DNA from: JBELHR01 sp049607205
GTDB taxonomy: Bacteria; Bacteroidota; Bacteroidia; Flavobacteriales; Flavobacteriaceae
Reading direction: 5' to 3'
Length of the DNA: 48,228 nucleotides
Assembly (NCBI GenBank): GCA_049607205.1
Contig: JBMYWH010000016.1
Location: forward strand, 1 to 48,228
The translations under genes were made by a program, and so were the position numbers. Positions 34,560 to 43,816 of the stretch are shown here, piece by piece. The stretch's first letter is position 1. The number at the start of each line of letters is the position of its first letter. Under the pieces are notes generated by a model. It saw nothing but the letters and a program-made list of their open reading frames with translations. It was not told the origin of the DNA and did no database searches.

Positions 34560-35531
34560 ATGAAAAACATGATGTGGCTCTTTGTAGCCTTTTTGAGTTT
34601 TGGGGCCCAAGCCCAGAAAAATTCTAAGAAAACCGATAAGATGATTGTGAAGGTCATCGATACTAATTTGGTGAAAAAGCACTTATACACCTTAGCCTCT
34701 GATAAGATGCAGGGTAGAAAAGCAGGAACTCCAGGAATTGAGCTTGCAGCACAATATATAGAAGGTGTATATAAAGAGATAGGGCTCAAAACCTTTCAGG
34801 ATGCACCGACCTATCGTCAGAATTTTGACCACAAAGGAATGGACTTTTTTAATGTGATTGGGATTTTGCCAGGGAAGTCTAAGCCTGAAGAATATGTTGT
34901 GATTTCTGCGCATTACGATCACTTAGGTATTGTGAGTGAAAAACGTAGGGTTGATGGAGATTCTATCGCAAATGGAGCTGATGATGACGCTTCTGGAACT
35001 GCGGCTGTAATGGCCCTTGCTAAGTACTGGAAGAAAAGAGGAGATAATGCAAGAACTATTGTTTTTGTAGCCTTCACTGCTGAGGAAATGGGCTTAGTCG
35101 GTTCTAAATATTTTGGAAAACAAGTAGACCCGAGTAAATACGTTGCGGGAATTAATATTGAAATGATTGGAAAACCTTCTAAATATGGTGAAAACACCGC
35201 CTGGCTTACTGGGTTCGAAAGAACAGATTTCGGGAAAATAATTCAGAAGAATTTAGAAGGAAGTGGATATACCTTATACCCTGACCCTTATCCTAAATTT
35301 AGATTGTTCTTTAGATCGGATAATGCAGCTTTAGCTTATTTAGGAATACCTTCTCATACTTTTTCTACCGATCCTATTGATGTAGATCCATATTATCATA
35401 CAGTAAATGATGAGGTTGAGACTCTTGATATGAGAGTAGTGACCGCTACAGTGAGAGCCGTTGCAAAGGGAACTGAGTCAATTATTATGGGGGAAGATAC
35501 CCCAACGAGAGTTGTTGTAGAAGATAAATAA
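34560..35531 (+). CDS. M28 family zinc peptidase, secreted
   Basis: 323 residues with ATG 34560 and signal peptide MKNMMWLFVAFLSFGAQAQ. Metal-site residues are in place: H118 in ISAHYDHLG, D142 in NGADDDASGT, E175-E176 in TAEEMG, E201 in INIEMIGK and H280 in YYHTVND. One ligand position holds Glu where many M28 enzymes have Asp, a tolerated change. Probably a periplasmic aminopeptidase. It follows the dehydrogenase by 10 bases and precedes the second M28 gene by 4 bases. Confidence 0.92.
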   Translation: MKNMMWLFVAFLSFGAQAQKNSKKTDKMIVKVIDTNLVKKHLYTLASDKMQGRKAGTPGIELAAQYIEGVYKEIGLKTFQDAPTYRQNFDHKGMDFFNVIGILPGKSKPEEYVVISAHYDHLGIVSEKRRVDGDSIANGADDDASGTAAVMALAKYWKKRGDNARTIVFVAFTAEEMGLVGSKYFGKQVDPSKYVAGINIEMIGKPSKYGENTAWLTGFERTDFGKIIQKNLEGSGYTLYPDPYPKFRLFFRSDNAALAYLGIPSHTFSTDPIDVDPYYHTVNDEVETLDMRVVTATVRAVAKGTESIIMGEDTPTRVVVEDK

Positions 35532-35535
35532 ACAG

Positions 35536-36885
35536 ATGAAAAAAATTGTTTTTATAGTTGCTCTTATGCTGGGCTTGAACTTGAATGCTCAGGGTGTTCC
35601 AGAGGTTCAAAACGCTAAGGTGTATGAGCTCAAGGCTATGGTGTCTGAGGATAGATTGAGTTCGGATTTAGAGACCCTGGTAGGTTTTGGGACCAGACAT
35701 ACCATGTCTGATACCTTATCTAACACTCGTGGAATAGGAGCTGCACGTAGATGGATTAAAAAGGAATTTGATAAAATAGCTCAAGGTTGTAATGGCTGTA
35801 TGGAAGTGTTTTATCAACGAAGATTGGTAAAGGGAGATTCAACTTCCAGAATATCTGTGGATACTGAAATTGTAAATGTTATTGCGGTTTTAAAAGGGAA
35901 ATCTCCGACGGCTTCTTATGTAGCTATGACTGGTGACATAGATTCTAGAATTTCTGATGTGATGAATTTTACAGATGATGCACCAGGGGCAAACGACAAT
36001 GCTACGGGAATTGCAGGGATTCTAGAGGCTGCACGTGTGATGTCTAGTATGGAATTTGAGAACAATGTTGTTTTTGCTGCACTTTCAGGTGAAGAGCAAG
36101 GTTTATATGGAGGGAAATTTCTCGCTGAACTCTTTCAAGAAAAACAGTGGAATGTCATTGGAGTATTGAATAATGATATGATTGGTAATATTGAGGGAGT
36201 TGATGGAGTGATCGACAATCGTGAGTTTAGAATATTTTCTGAACCAACTTCTGTAACCGATAGTCCTAGACAAGTTCGTTTGCGACGATTTTATGGAGGA
36301 GAGAATGATGGGCCGTCAAGACAACTTGCTCGTTATGTCTATGAAACTACGGATCAATACGCACCCGAACTAAGGCCAAAACTTATTTACAGGCTAGATC
36401 GCTTCGGGAGAGGAGGTCACCATAGGCCTTTTAATGATTTAGGTTTTGCAGGAGTGCGTATCATGGAAGCTCACGAGAATTATAACAGACAACACCAAGA
36501 TATACGAACTGAGAATGGAATTGCTTATGGAGATGTCCTAGAAGGAGTGAATATTCCCTATCTAAAAAAGATGACTCAGGTGAATTTGATGAGTTTAGCG
36601 CGGTTGGCATGGGCACCTAATACACCGGCTGAAGTTGGTATAGGAGGAGCTGTACAAGCTGATACTTTTTTACGTTGGTCTGCATCAGAAGATCCTCAAA
36701 CGATCGGATATTATATTTATTGGAGAGAAACAGATGTTTCTAAATGGGAGCATCGTATTTTTGTGTCGGAAACAGAACATACCTTGAAGGGATTTGTAAT
36801 CGATAATTATCTTTTTGGTGTGTCAGCCGTAAATAAAAGTGGAGATGAATCTATCGTTCAATTTCCGAACAAAATTTTGAGATAA
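35536..36885 (+). CDS. M28-like peptidase with altered metal site and fibronectin-like tail
   Basis: 449 residues with signal peptide MKKIVFIVALMLGLNLNAQ. The M28 core is clear: GANDNATGIAGILEAARV (D154), LSGEEQGLYG (E186-E187) and LNNDMIGN (D214). The usual first ligand His of the H-x-D motif is Asp here: MTGDIDSR (D134-I-D136). The last His may be in NRQHQD. The final ~90 residues (DTFLRWSASEDPQTIGYYIY onward) look like a fibronectin type III fold. It may be active with an altered site, or be a binding protein. It lies 1 base before mpl. Confidence 0.85.
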   Translation: MKKIVFIVALMLGLNLNAQGVPEVQNAKVYELKAMVSEDRLSSDLETLVGFGTRHTMSDTLSNTRGIGAARRWIKKEFDKIAQGCNGCMEVFYQRRLVKGDSTSRISVDTEIVNVIAVLKGKSPTASYVAMTGDIDSRISDVMNFTDDAPGANDNATGIAGILEAARVMSSMEFENNVVFAALSGEEQGLYGGKFLAELFQEKQWNVIGVLNNDMIGNIEGVDGVIDNREFRIFSEPTSVTDSPRQVRLRRFYGGENDGPSRQLARYVYETTDQYAPELRPKLIYRLDRFGRGGHHRPFNDLGFAGVRIMEAHENYNRQHQDIRTENGIAYGDVLEGVNIPYLKKMTQVNLMSLARLAWAPNTPAEVGIGGAVQADTFLRWSASEDPQTIGYYIYWRETDVSKWEHRIFVSETEHTLKGFVIDNYLFGVSAVNKSGDESIVQFPNKILR

Positions 36886-36886
36886 T

Positions 36887-38239
36887 ATGAGAGTACATTT
36901 TATAGCTATAGGAGGAAGTGCCATGCATAATTTGGCCTTGGCCCTACATTTTAAAGGGGATCGTGTGACGGGGAGCGATGATGCTATTTTTGAACCTTCT
37001 AAATCCCGCCTAGAAGCCGTGGGTTTATTACCTGAATCATTAGGTTGGGATGCGAGTAGAATTACAGAGGATATAGAGGCCGTAATTTTAGGGATGCACG
37101 CTAAGGCAGACAATCCTGAGCTTTTAAAAGCACAAGAATTAGGTCTAGAGATTTTCTCTTATCCGGAGTTTTTATACAATCAAGCACAGACTAAAACACG
37201 TGTGGTTATCGGTGGTTCACATGGTAAAACAACCATTACTTCGATGATCTTGCACGTGCTCAATTATTGGGATATGGATGTGGATTATATGGTAGGAGCT
37301 CAATTGGAAGGTTTCGATACTATGGTGAAACTAACTGATCAGAATGAATTTATGGTACTTGAAGGAGATGAATATCTTTCTTCGGCCTTAGATTTGAGAC
37401 CTAAGTTTCATTTGTATAGACCAAATATAGCTTTACTAACAGGAATCGCTTGGGACCATATTAATGTTTTTCCGACTTTTGAAAATTATGTAGAACAGTT
37501 CAAACTTTTTATTGAATCTATTACAGATGGAGGAATTCTCGTTTATAATGAAGAAGACCCAATTTTAAAAGAGTTGGTGGAAAGCTCTTCCGCAATAGTG
37601 AAGAAATACCCATATAAAACTCCGGATTATGAAGTTTCCAATGAAGAGGTTTATATAGATACCAACGAAGGAGAAATTCCTTTAGAGATCTTCGGAGCAC
37701 ATAATATGCAGAATATGGCAGGTGCTCAGGAAATATGCTATCATATGGGTGTAGGAGAAGATGACTTTTTTGAAGCTATTTCTAGTTTTAAAGGAGCTTC
37801 TAAACGATTGGAAAAATTGTTTGAAACACAGAGTACCCTGATCTTCAAAGACTTTGCACATTCACCATCTAAAGTGGCTGCCACCACTAATGCAGTAAAG
37901 GAACAATATCCGAATAAAAATCTTTTAGCTTGTCTGGAACTACATACTTATAGTAGTTTGAACCCCGTTTTTCTAAAAGAGTATAAAGATGCTTTGAATG
38001 CGGCAGATCGAGCCATGGTATTTTATGACCCTAAGGCTTTAGAGATTAAAAAGATGCCGGCAATCTTACCAGAGCAAATTAAAGAGGCTTTTGGAAGAGA
38101 AGATTTGCAAATTTTCATAGATGCTACGGCCTTTAAAAAAGCACTGTGGGAGCAGAGCTTAGAACAAACAACACTACTGATGATGAGTAGTGGAAATTAT
38201 GGAGGTTTAGACCTAAAAGAACTAAAGGCCTTGATTTAA
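36887..38239 (+). CDS. mpl: UDP-N-acetylmuramate:murein peptide ligase
   Basis: This Mur-ligase-family enzyme recycles cell-wall tripeptide by attaching it to UDP-MurNAc. The N-terminal Rossmann loop is FIAIGGSAMHNLA. The ATP loop is GGSHGKTTITSM, followed by LEGDEYLSSALDLRPKF and LTGIAWDHINVFPT. The C-terminal domain has FAHSPSKVAATT, typical of Mpl/MurC. Mpl is preferred over MurC because of the EYLSS block and the 450-residue length. The clustering with two peptidases fits murein-peptide use, but this is inferred. It ends within a palindromic terminator. Confidence 0.92.
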   Translation: MRVHFIAIGGSAMHNLALALHFKGDRVTGSDDAIFEPSKSRLEAVGLLPESLGWDASRITEDIEAVILGMHAKADNPELLKAQELGLEIFSYPEFLYNQAQTKTRVVIGGSHGKTTITSMILHVLNYWDMDVDYMVGAQLEGFDTMVKLTDQNEFMVLEGDEYLSSALDLRPKFHLYRPNIALLTGIAWDHINVFPTFENYVEQFKLFIESITDGGILVYNEEDPILKELVESSSAIVKKYPYKTPDYEVSNEEVYIDTNEGEIPLEIFGAHNMQNMAGAQEICYHMGVGEDDFFEAISSFKGASKRLEKLFETQSTLIFKDFAHSPSKVAATTNAVKEQYPNKNLLACLELHTYSSLNPVFLKEYKDALNAADRAMVFYDPKALEIKKMPAILPEQIKEAFGREDLQIFIDATAFKKALWEQSLEQTTLLMMSSGNYGGLDLKELKALI

Positions 38240-38258
38240 ATCAAGGCCTTTAGTTTTA
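38221..38258. terminator. 34-base perfect palindrome terminator overlapping the mpl stop
   Basis: 38221-38254 is a perfect palindrome whose centre is TTTAAA and whose arms hold AAGGCC. It is followed by TTTAT. The last mpl codons and TAA stop (38237-38239) lie in it. It can end mpl (plus) and the barrel gene (minus). Confidence 0.8.
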
Positions 38259-38276
38259 TATATTTCACCCTAAGGT

Positions 38277-38849
38277 TTAGAACTTTTTTCCAATTCCAAT
38301 TCCTATAGCATAGGTTCCGTAGTTGTTAAATCGATAGTCATAAGTGAAATTGGGTGACATGTCCCAATGATCGCCAAGGTTAAACTCATACTCTGCTCCA
38401 AATCTAATAAGGTTTAAATTTTCAGATTTCTCAAATTCAACTCCGTAACCTACCACAAAGATTAATTCCTTGTAAGGCTTATACAGGGCGTCTAAGGTAA
38501 CCACCAAGGGATATTCCCTATCTATAAAACTCATCTCGCCGGTTTCCACTTCATACATTTCAAGCTCTACTTCATTATGGAATCCGAGTCCCCATTTTTC
38601 ATTGATCCAATACTCTAAATCTAATCCATAGGCTGGAATAGAAGTAACTTGTGTGCCTTCAGAGGTACCTTTAGGGATATAGGTGTGAGCGAGAACCAGT
38701 CCGATTCTGAAATGTTTAACCTCCTCTTCTTCCTCTTCAATTTCAATTTCTTCTTCAATAAGTACTTCCTGAGCCTGTAGTTGTGAAATTCCCATAAGCA
38801 TGAAAACAGCAATAAACAGGAATTGATAAGCATTTTGTTTTATAGTCAT
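38277..38849 (-). CDS. Small outer-membrane beta-barrel protein with acidic N-terminus
   Basis: 190 residues: a signal peptide ending QLQAQ, then a Glu-rich run (EVLIEEEIEIEEEEEEV) and a barrel-like region (HFRIGLVLAHTYIP, PLVVTLDALYKPYKELIFVV, ending YAIGIGIGKKF). The C-terminal aromatic and alternating pattern fit an outer-membrane barrel. The function is unknown. It follows trkH after 48 bases and may be its own unit. Confidence 0.65.
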   Translation of the reverse strand: MTIKQNAYQFLFIAVFMLMGISQLQAQEVLIEEEIEIEEEEEEVKHFRIGLVLAHTYIPKGTSEGTQVTSIPAYGLDLEYWINEKWGLGFHNEVELEMYEVETGEMSFIDREYPLVVTLDALYKPYKELIFVVGYGVEFEKSENLNLIRFGAEYEFNLGDHWDMSPNFTYDYRFNNYGTYAIGIGIGKKF

Positions 38850-38897
38850 AATATAAAAATTTAATGAATCAGGGAGGCTATGTAAAGATAAGAATTC

Positions 38898-40400
38898 CTA
38901 GTTTTTTCTCCAAAAGTAGGGGGTAAGTAAAATAAGTACTGTAAACAGTTCAAGACGACCAATGAGCATTAAAAATGCCGAAAACCATTTTGCAGCACTA
39001 CTTAGATGAGCAAAGTTGTCTACAGGACTAACAGTTCCTATTCCTGGACCGACATTTCCTAATGAGGAAATAGTGGCACCTAAGGAAGAATAGAAGTCTA
39101 AGCCCAATAGAGTAAAAATAAATATGCTTATCAATAAGATCAATATGTATAGAACAAAGAAACTTAAGATATTGTATACAATATTGGGTTGAACTCCTTT
39201 ACCATTATAACGTACTGGTATAATTGCGTTGGGATGAAGTTGTTTTTTGAGCTCCAGTAAACTGTGTTTAATCATGATTACCTGACGCACTACCTTGACT
39301 CCTCCACTGGTAGAACCTGCAGATCCTCCTACAAAGAAGAGTGTAAATATAAGGGCAAGTGCTATGGAATTCCACATGGTGAAATCAGCCGTCACGAAAC
39401 CTGTAGTGGTCATGACCGTAAGTACTTGGAAGAGCCCATGTCTAAATCCGCTTTCTATTTCACCCCAAATCTTCGGGTGATGAATGCTTGATTCTAGGTT
39501 TGGGTCTTGGAAAAAGACAATACAAACGGTAAGGATTAGGGTAAATACGATTACAATTCGAGCATACCATCTGAACTCTTCGTTTCCATATATTTTTTTG
39601 AAGTTGCCCTTAAATCCAAAGTAAGTAAGTACGAAGTTCATTCCTGCAATAAACATAAAAATGGAAACAATATATTGAATCATAGGCATGTCATTCCAAT
39701 AGGCCAGAGACGAGTTTTTAGTAGAAAACCCTCCTGTACTCATGGTAGCCATAGCGTGATTGATGGCATCAAACCAAGACATTCCTGCGACCTTTAATAG
39801 GAGGAATTCAGTCAAGGTTAAACTGAAATAGATCAGCCATAGACGTTTTGCAGTTTCTGTAATTCTAGGGTGAAGTTTATCCGCTGAGGGGCCTGGTGAT
39901 TCTGCCATGAACAATTGCATCCCTCCAATTCCTAGTAAGGGGAGTATGGCAACAGTAAGTACAATAATTCCCATCCCGCCAATCCAATGGGTGGCACTTC
40001 TCCAGAAGAGAATCCCTTTAGGCATGGATTCAATATCATTTAAGATCGAAGCTCCTGTGGTAGAGTATCCAGAGATAGATTCAAAAATAGCGTTTGTAAA
40101 ATTAGGAATACTTCCTGTGAGCAAGTAGGGGAGTGTTCCTGTAAAAGTCAACATCAACCACCCTAAGGTAACAATTAAATATCCATCTCTTGCTTGAAGT
40201 GTTTTAGGAGCTTTTCTATTGAAAAACCACATAGAGAAACCAAGAACTAAAGTGATCAACCCCGCAAGACTAATCCCCAATGCGCTTTTTTCATTAAAAT
40301 ACAAGCTAATTGGAACTGCTAATAGCATGAATACTCCATTGAGCACGGAGCTCAGTCCTAGAAAACTTGTAATTAAACGCGTATTAAATCTTGATTTCAT
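38898..40400 (-). CDS. trkH: Trk potassium uptake channel subunit TrkH
   Basis: 500 residues, about ten membrane segments. Four pore loops with the selectivity-filter glycines are visible: SGYSTTGAS, MSTGGFST, TTTGFVTADF and GNVGPGIG. TrkH moves K+ under control of the cytosolic TrkA ring. Its ATG overlaps the trkA stop by one base (TAATG-type), so the two are translationally linked. The identification is firm. Confidence 0.95.
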   Translation of the reverse strand: MKSRFNTRLITSFLGLSSVLNGVFMLLAVPISLYFNEKSALGISLAGLITLVLGFSMWFFNRKAPKTLQARDGYLIVTLGWLMLTFTGTLPYLLTGSIPNFTNAIFESISGYSTTGASILNDIESMPKGILFWRSATHWIGGMGIIVLTVAILPLLGIGGMQLFMAESPGPSADKLHPRITETAKRLWLIYFSLTLTEFLLLKVAGMSWFDAINHAMATMSTGGFSTKNSSLAYWNDMPMIQYIVSIFMFIAGMNFVLTYFGFKGNFKKIYGNEEFRWYARIVIVFTLILTVCIVFFQDPNLESSIHHPKIWGEIESGFRHGLFQVLTVMTTTGFVTADFTMWNSIALALIFTLFFVGGSAGSTSGGVKVVRQVIMIKHSLLELKKQLHPNAIIPVRYNGKGVQPNIVYNILSFFVLYILILLISIFIFTLLGLDFYSSLGATISSLGNVGPGIGTVSPVDNFAHLSSAAKWFSAFLMLIGRLELFTVLILLTPYFWRKN

Positions 40401-41746
40401 TAATTAAAGAGTTTTTCAACCTCGGATATTGCTTCAGGTAAACAGAACATGACCACTTTATCTCCAGGTTCGATCAAAAATGTTCCATAGGTCATCAAAG
40501 CAACACCATCGCGAATCACTCCTCCGAATATGGCTTTACTTGTCAATTTCAAGTCCTTGATTTGATGTTTAGTCACAGGAGAGTTCTCGCCAACGTAAAA
40601 CTCTAATACTTCCGCTTCTATATTGTGAAGGTTGGCAAGGGCCAAAACCTTTCCCTTTCTTATGTGTTTAAATATGGCACTTGCTGCCAGTAGCTTTTTA
40701 TTGATTAAGGTATCGATTCCAATGGTTTGGGAAATGTCGATATAATCCATGTTTTCAACTAAGGCGATGGTTTTCTTGACTCCCTTGGTTTTTGCCACCA
40801 AGCAAGACATAATATTCGTTTCAGAATCACCTGTAACCGCTACGAAGGCATCCATAGTTGCTAAATCCTCTTCATTTAACAGGTCAACATTACGACCATC
40901 TCCATGTATTACCAAGGCTTCACAAAGATTCTCAGCCAGATTAAATGCTTTATCCCGGTTAGATTCAATTAATTTTACATTTCTATTTTCCTGACAAAGT
41001 GCTGTTGCAGCCTTCTGTCCGATGCGACTTCCTCCAAGAATCATAATATCTTTGATTCCAATTTGACTTCTTCCAATAAGTCCTTCTAGAGCGTAAATTG
41101 AATTGCGTGGAGCACAGAAATAGACTTGGTCATGGGCTTCAAAAACAGTATCTCCACGAGGAATTATCGTAGTAATTTCATCTTCGCGTTTGACTGCCAT
41201 AATGATGAAATCTATATTGCTATATTTCTTTTTAGCCTGCTCAACGGTAAGCCCTACTAATGGTGAATGCGTATGTAATGTACATCCTAAAACATTCAAA
41301 GTTCCATTTTCAAAGGCAATAGTATCATTAAAAGCAGAGTTCTTAATTAAAGAAAGAATCTCTTGGGAGGCTAAGAGTTCAGGTGAAATCATAAAGTCAA
41401 CACCCAGTTCAGTAAAATCAATTTCCTTAGTTTTAAGGTATTCAGTATTACTTATTCTGGCGATCGTTTTCTGTACACCTAATTTTTTTGCCACCGCAGA
41501 GATCGTTAAATTGGTGTTCTGAGATTCCGTTACGGCAAGAAGCATATCTGCCTTTGCAATCTCTACTTCTTTGAGTAATTCAATAGAAGTTGCATCTCCT
41601 GCTTTAGTGATGACATCTAGGTGAGCATTGATGTATTCAAGACGCTCAGCGTCTTGGTCGATAATGTAAATATCTTGCGATTGAAAAGATAATAATTTAG
41701 CAAGGTGAAAACCTACATCTCCAGCACCAGCAATAATGATTTTCAT
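40400..41746 (-). CDS. trkA: Trk potassium uptake regulator TrkA
   Basis: 448 residues made of two tandem RCK units, each a Rossmann domain (IAGAGDVGFHLAKLL and LGGSRIGQKAATAL) followed by a C-terminal RCK_C domain. TrkA binds NAD(H) or ATP and gates TrkH, and the duplicated layout is that of E. coli TrkA. It is the first gene of the trkAH operon and divergent from radC. Confidence 0.95.
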   Translation of the reverse strand: MKIIIAGAGDVGFHLAKLLSFQSQDIYIIDQDAERLEYINAHLDVITKAGDATSIELLKEVEIAKADMLLAVTESQNTNLTISAVAKKLGVQKTIARISNTEYLKTKEIDFTELGVDFMISPELLASQEILSLIKNSAFNDTIAFENGTLNVLGCTLHTHSPLVGLTVEQAKKKYSNIDFIIMAVKREDEITTIIPRGDTVFEAHDQVYFCAPRNSIYALEGLIGRSQIGIKDIMILGGSRIGQKAATALCQENRNVKLIESNRDKAFNLAENLCEALVIHGDGRNVDLLNEEDLATMDAFVAVTGDSETNIMSCLVAKTKGVKKTIALVENMDYIDISQTIGIDTLINKKLLAASAIFKHIRKGKVLALANLHNIEAEVLEFYVGENSPVTKHQIKDLKLTSKAIFGGVIRDGVALMTYGTFLIEPGDKVVMFCLPEAISEVEKLFN

Positions 41747-41760
41747 TGAGATTCTTTTTA

Positions 41761-41768
41761 CAAATATA
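41761..41768 (-). promoter_or_regulatory. Candidate trkA -7 box TATATTTG
   Basis: On the minus strand TATATTTG (41768-41761) lies 14 bases before the trkA ATG. Just upstream is an inverted repeat ATACT-N5-AGTAT (41771-41785) that could be a binding site; that part is weak. Confidence 0.5.
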
Positions 41769-41807
41769 TCATACTTATTTAGTATAAAAAAATATGCAAT
41801 AAAGGGA

Positions 41808-42485
41808 ATGAAATTAGAAAACCAAATTACAGATAGACCAAGGGAACGCCTGTTAAATATAGGGGCGACTCAATTATCAAACGCCGAGCTGATCGCCTTG
41901 ATTTTGCGAACAGGTACACTAAAGAGCTCTGCTTTAGTAGTCGCGCAAGGTTTGTTGGAAGATTTTGACTTAGATCTCAAGAAAGTTTCGGATTTATCGA
42001 CAGTCCAACTGATGAATGTTCCTGGTCTAGGAAGCGCTAAGGCAAGTAGTTTAATCGCATGTTTTGAATTGGGGAAAAGACTGACTCGAACCCCTGTGAA
42101 GCGCTATGAAAAAGTAATGGGATCTCGGGATGTATTTGAATATATGCATCAGGATCTCGGAGCACTAGTTCACGAGGAGTTCTGGGTCTTGTATCTCAAT
42201 AATGCAAATAGAGTTATTGAAAGGAAATGCCTTTCCAAAGGTGGTCTTACCGGAACCTTAGTGGATATTAGAATTTTACTTAAATATGCCATTGTGAACC
42301 ATGCGACCTCTATCATTGTATGTCATAATCATCCTTCAGGGAGTTTGAAGCCTAGTCATGCAGATAAGACTTTGACTCAGAAATTGATCAAAGGGGCCAT
42401 AACTTTAGATTTACAAGTTTTAGATCATCTTATTATCACAGAAAAAGACTATTTTAGTTTTGCCGATAATGGCTTGATAAGTTGA
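41808..42485 (+). CDS. radC: RadC family protein (JAB/MPN domain)
   Basis: 226 residues from ATG 41808 (MKLENQITDRPRERLL), which has an AAAGGG just before it; a longer frame starts at 41736 but overlaps trkA. The N-terminal helix-hairpin-helix part has LMNVPGLGSAKASSL, and the JAMM metal motif is in CHNHPSGSLKPSHAD. RadC proteins are common, but their role in DNA repair is not settled. The ORF stop is one base before the next gene. Confidence 0.93.
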   Translation: MKLENQITDRPRERLLNIGATQLSNAELIALILRTGTLKSSALVVAQGLLEDFDLDLKKVSDLSTVQLMNVPGLGSAKASSLIACFELGKRLTRTPVKRYEKVMGSRDVFEYMHQDLGALVHEEFWVLYLNNANRVIERKCLSKGGLTGTLVDIRILLKYAIVNHATSIIVCHNHPSGSLKPSHADKTLTQKLIKGAITLDLQVLDHLIITEKDYFSFADNGLIS

Positions 42486-42486
42486 T

Positions 42487-43794
42487 ATGATTGTAGTCTA
42501 TACTTCTAAAATTACACCAAGGTTAAAATACATATTTAAACATTTGTTTAACAGGATGTTGAATGTCGAGATGGAATTAACCTCTACTATTGAAGAATTT
42601 ATTGCTCACAATGGACCCAAAATTAACTATTCTAAAACACCATTATCTACTGAGTTTTTTGTTCGATCTCATGACTTATTGTTCGAGCAAGGTATTAATG
42701 ATATTGATGTGAGGCTCTCAGATTGGGATGAGGTAGTTTGTTTTTTTCCTACGGGAAAAAGATCTGAAATACCTTATGATATTTTTGCAGCAAGTTTCTA
42801 TTTGCTTACCAGATATGAAGAATATTTACCTCAGAGACGCGACAGTCATGATCGCTATCCTTATAAAGAAAGTTTAGCTTTTGCCAACGGTTTTTTAAAC
42901 GAGCCTGTGGTGGATATTTGGGTGGCAAAATTCAAAGAGAAGCTCAAGGAGTATTTTCCAGAATATAACTTTCCCCAAGGAAGATTTAGTAGTGAATCTA
43001 TCGTAGAAGTAGATAAAACTTTTAAATATTTAAAAAAAGGAGGAGTCAGAACCGTAGGAGGTTTTTTGACAGATTTGTTTAGCTTCAAGTTAAGAGATTT
43101 GTGGAGAAGGATCTTGGTCTTGACTTATGTCAAAAGAGACCCATTTGATACTTTTGACGTTTTTATAGCTTTTCAAAGGCGATTTAAAATGAAGACCACC
43201 TTTTTTTATTTAATTGAGGATTATTCTTCTTTTGATAAGAATATCTCCTTTACCAAGCAGACCTATCAAGAATTGATTAAATCTAATTCTGATTTTTCTG
43301 GCTTGGGCTTGCTAGCCTCTTATTATACCATGGAGGATCAGGTGAAGTTAATCAAGCAGAAAAAAAACCTCCAAGAGGTCACCCATTGGCCTATTAACAA
43401 ATCTAAGCAATACTATACAAGGCTTAAATTACCTGAGGTCTATGAGGATTTAGTTGATGCTCAGATCACAAGAGATTATTCTATGGGTTATGAAGATGCA
43501 ATTGGCTTCAGAGCAAGCACCTGTACACCGTTCTATTTTTATAATTTAGATTTTGAAATTCAGACACCGCTTAAATTAAAGCCCTATTATTTTAATGATC
43601 GTTACTTTTTAAGAAGAAGGGTTTCTCCTTCTCTTGCGTTTGAAAGGATTGTAGAGCTCTTCAACTTAGTTAAGAAGTATGATGGTTTTTTTCCTTTAGT
43701 CTTTCACAGTGATACTTTGAGTTATTCTTCCGGAAATCAATCTTGGAAAAGAATCTATGAAGAATTATTAAAATATATTGAGTCGCATCGTTAG
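42487..43794 (+). CDS. Polysaccharide deacetylase-like protein
   Basis: 435 residues, no signal peptide. The layout (EVVCFFPTGKRSEIPYDIFA, FYLLTRYEEYLP, then SIVEVDKTFKYLKKGG, HWPINKSKQYYTRLKLP and GFRASTCTPFYFYNL) is that of a Bacteroidota family called polysaccharide deacetylase by similarity to the NodB fold. The classic NodB metal motif is not obvious, so activity is uncertain. It lies between radC and a nucleotidase gene, 1 base after radC. Confidence 0.65.
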   Translation: MIVVYTSKITPRLKYIFKHLFNRMLNVEMELTSTIEEFIAHNGPKINYSKTPLSTEFFVRSHDLLFEQGINDIDVRLSDWDEVVCFFPTGKRSEIPYDIFAASFYLLTRYEEYLPQRRDSHDRYPYKESLAFANGFLNEPVVDIWVAKFKEKLKEYFPEYNFPQGRFSSESIVEVDKTFKYLKKGGVRTVGGFLTDLFSFKLRDLWRRILVLTYVKRDPFDTFDVFIAFQRRFKMKTTFFYLIEDYSSFDKNISFTKQTYQELIKSNSDFSGLGLLASYYTMEDQVKLIKQKKNLQEVTHWPINKSKQYYTRLKLPEVYEDLVDAQITRDYSMGYEDAIGFRASTCTPFYFYNLDFEIQTPLKLKPYYFNDRYFLRRRVSPSLAFERIVELFNLVKKYDGFFPLVFHSDTLSYSSGNQSWKRIYEELLKYIESHR

Positions 43795-43816
43795 TGATTT
43801 TTTTATATTGCAGGCT

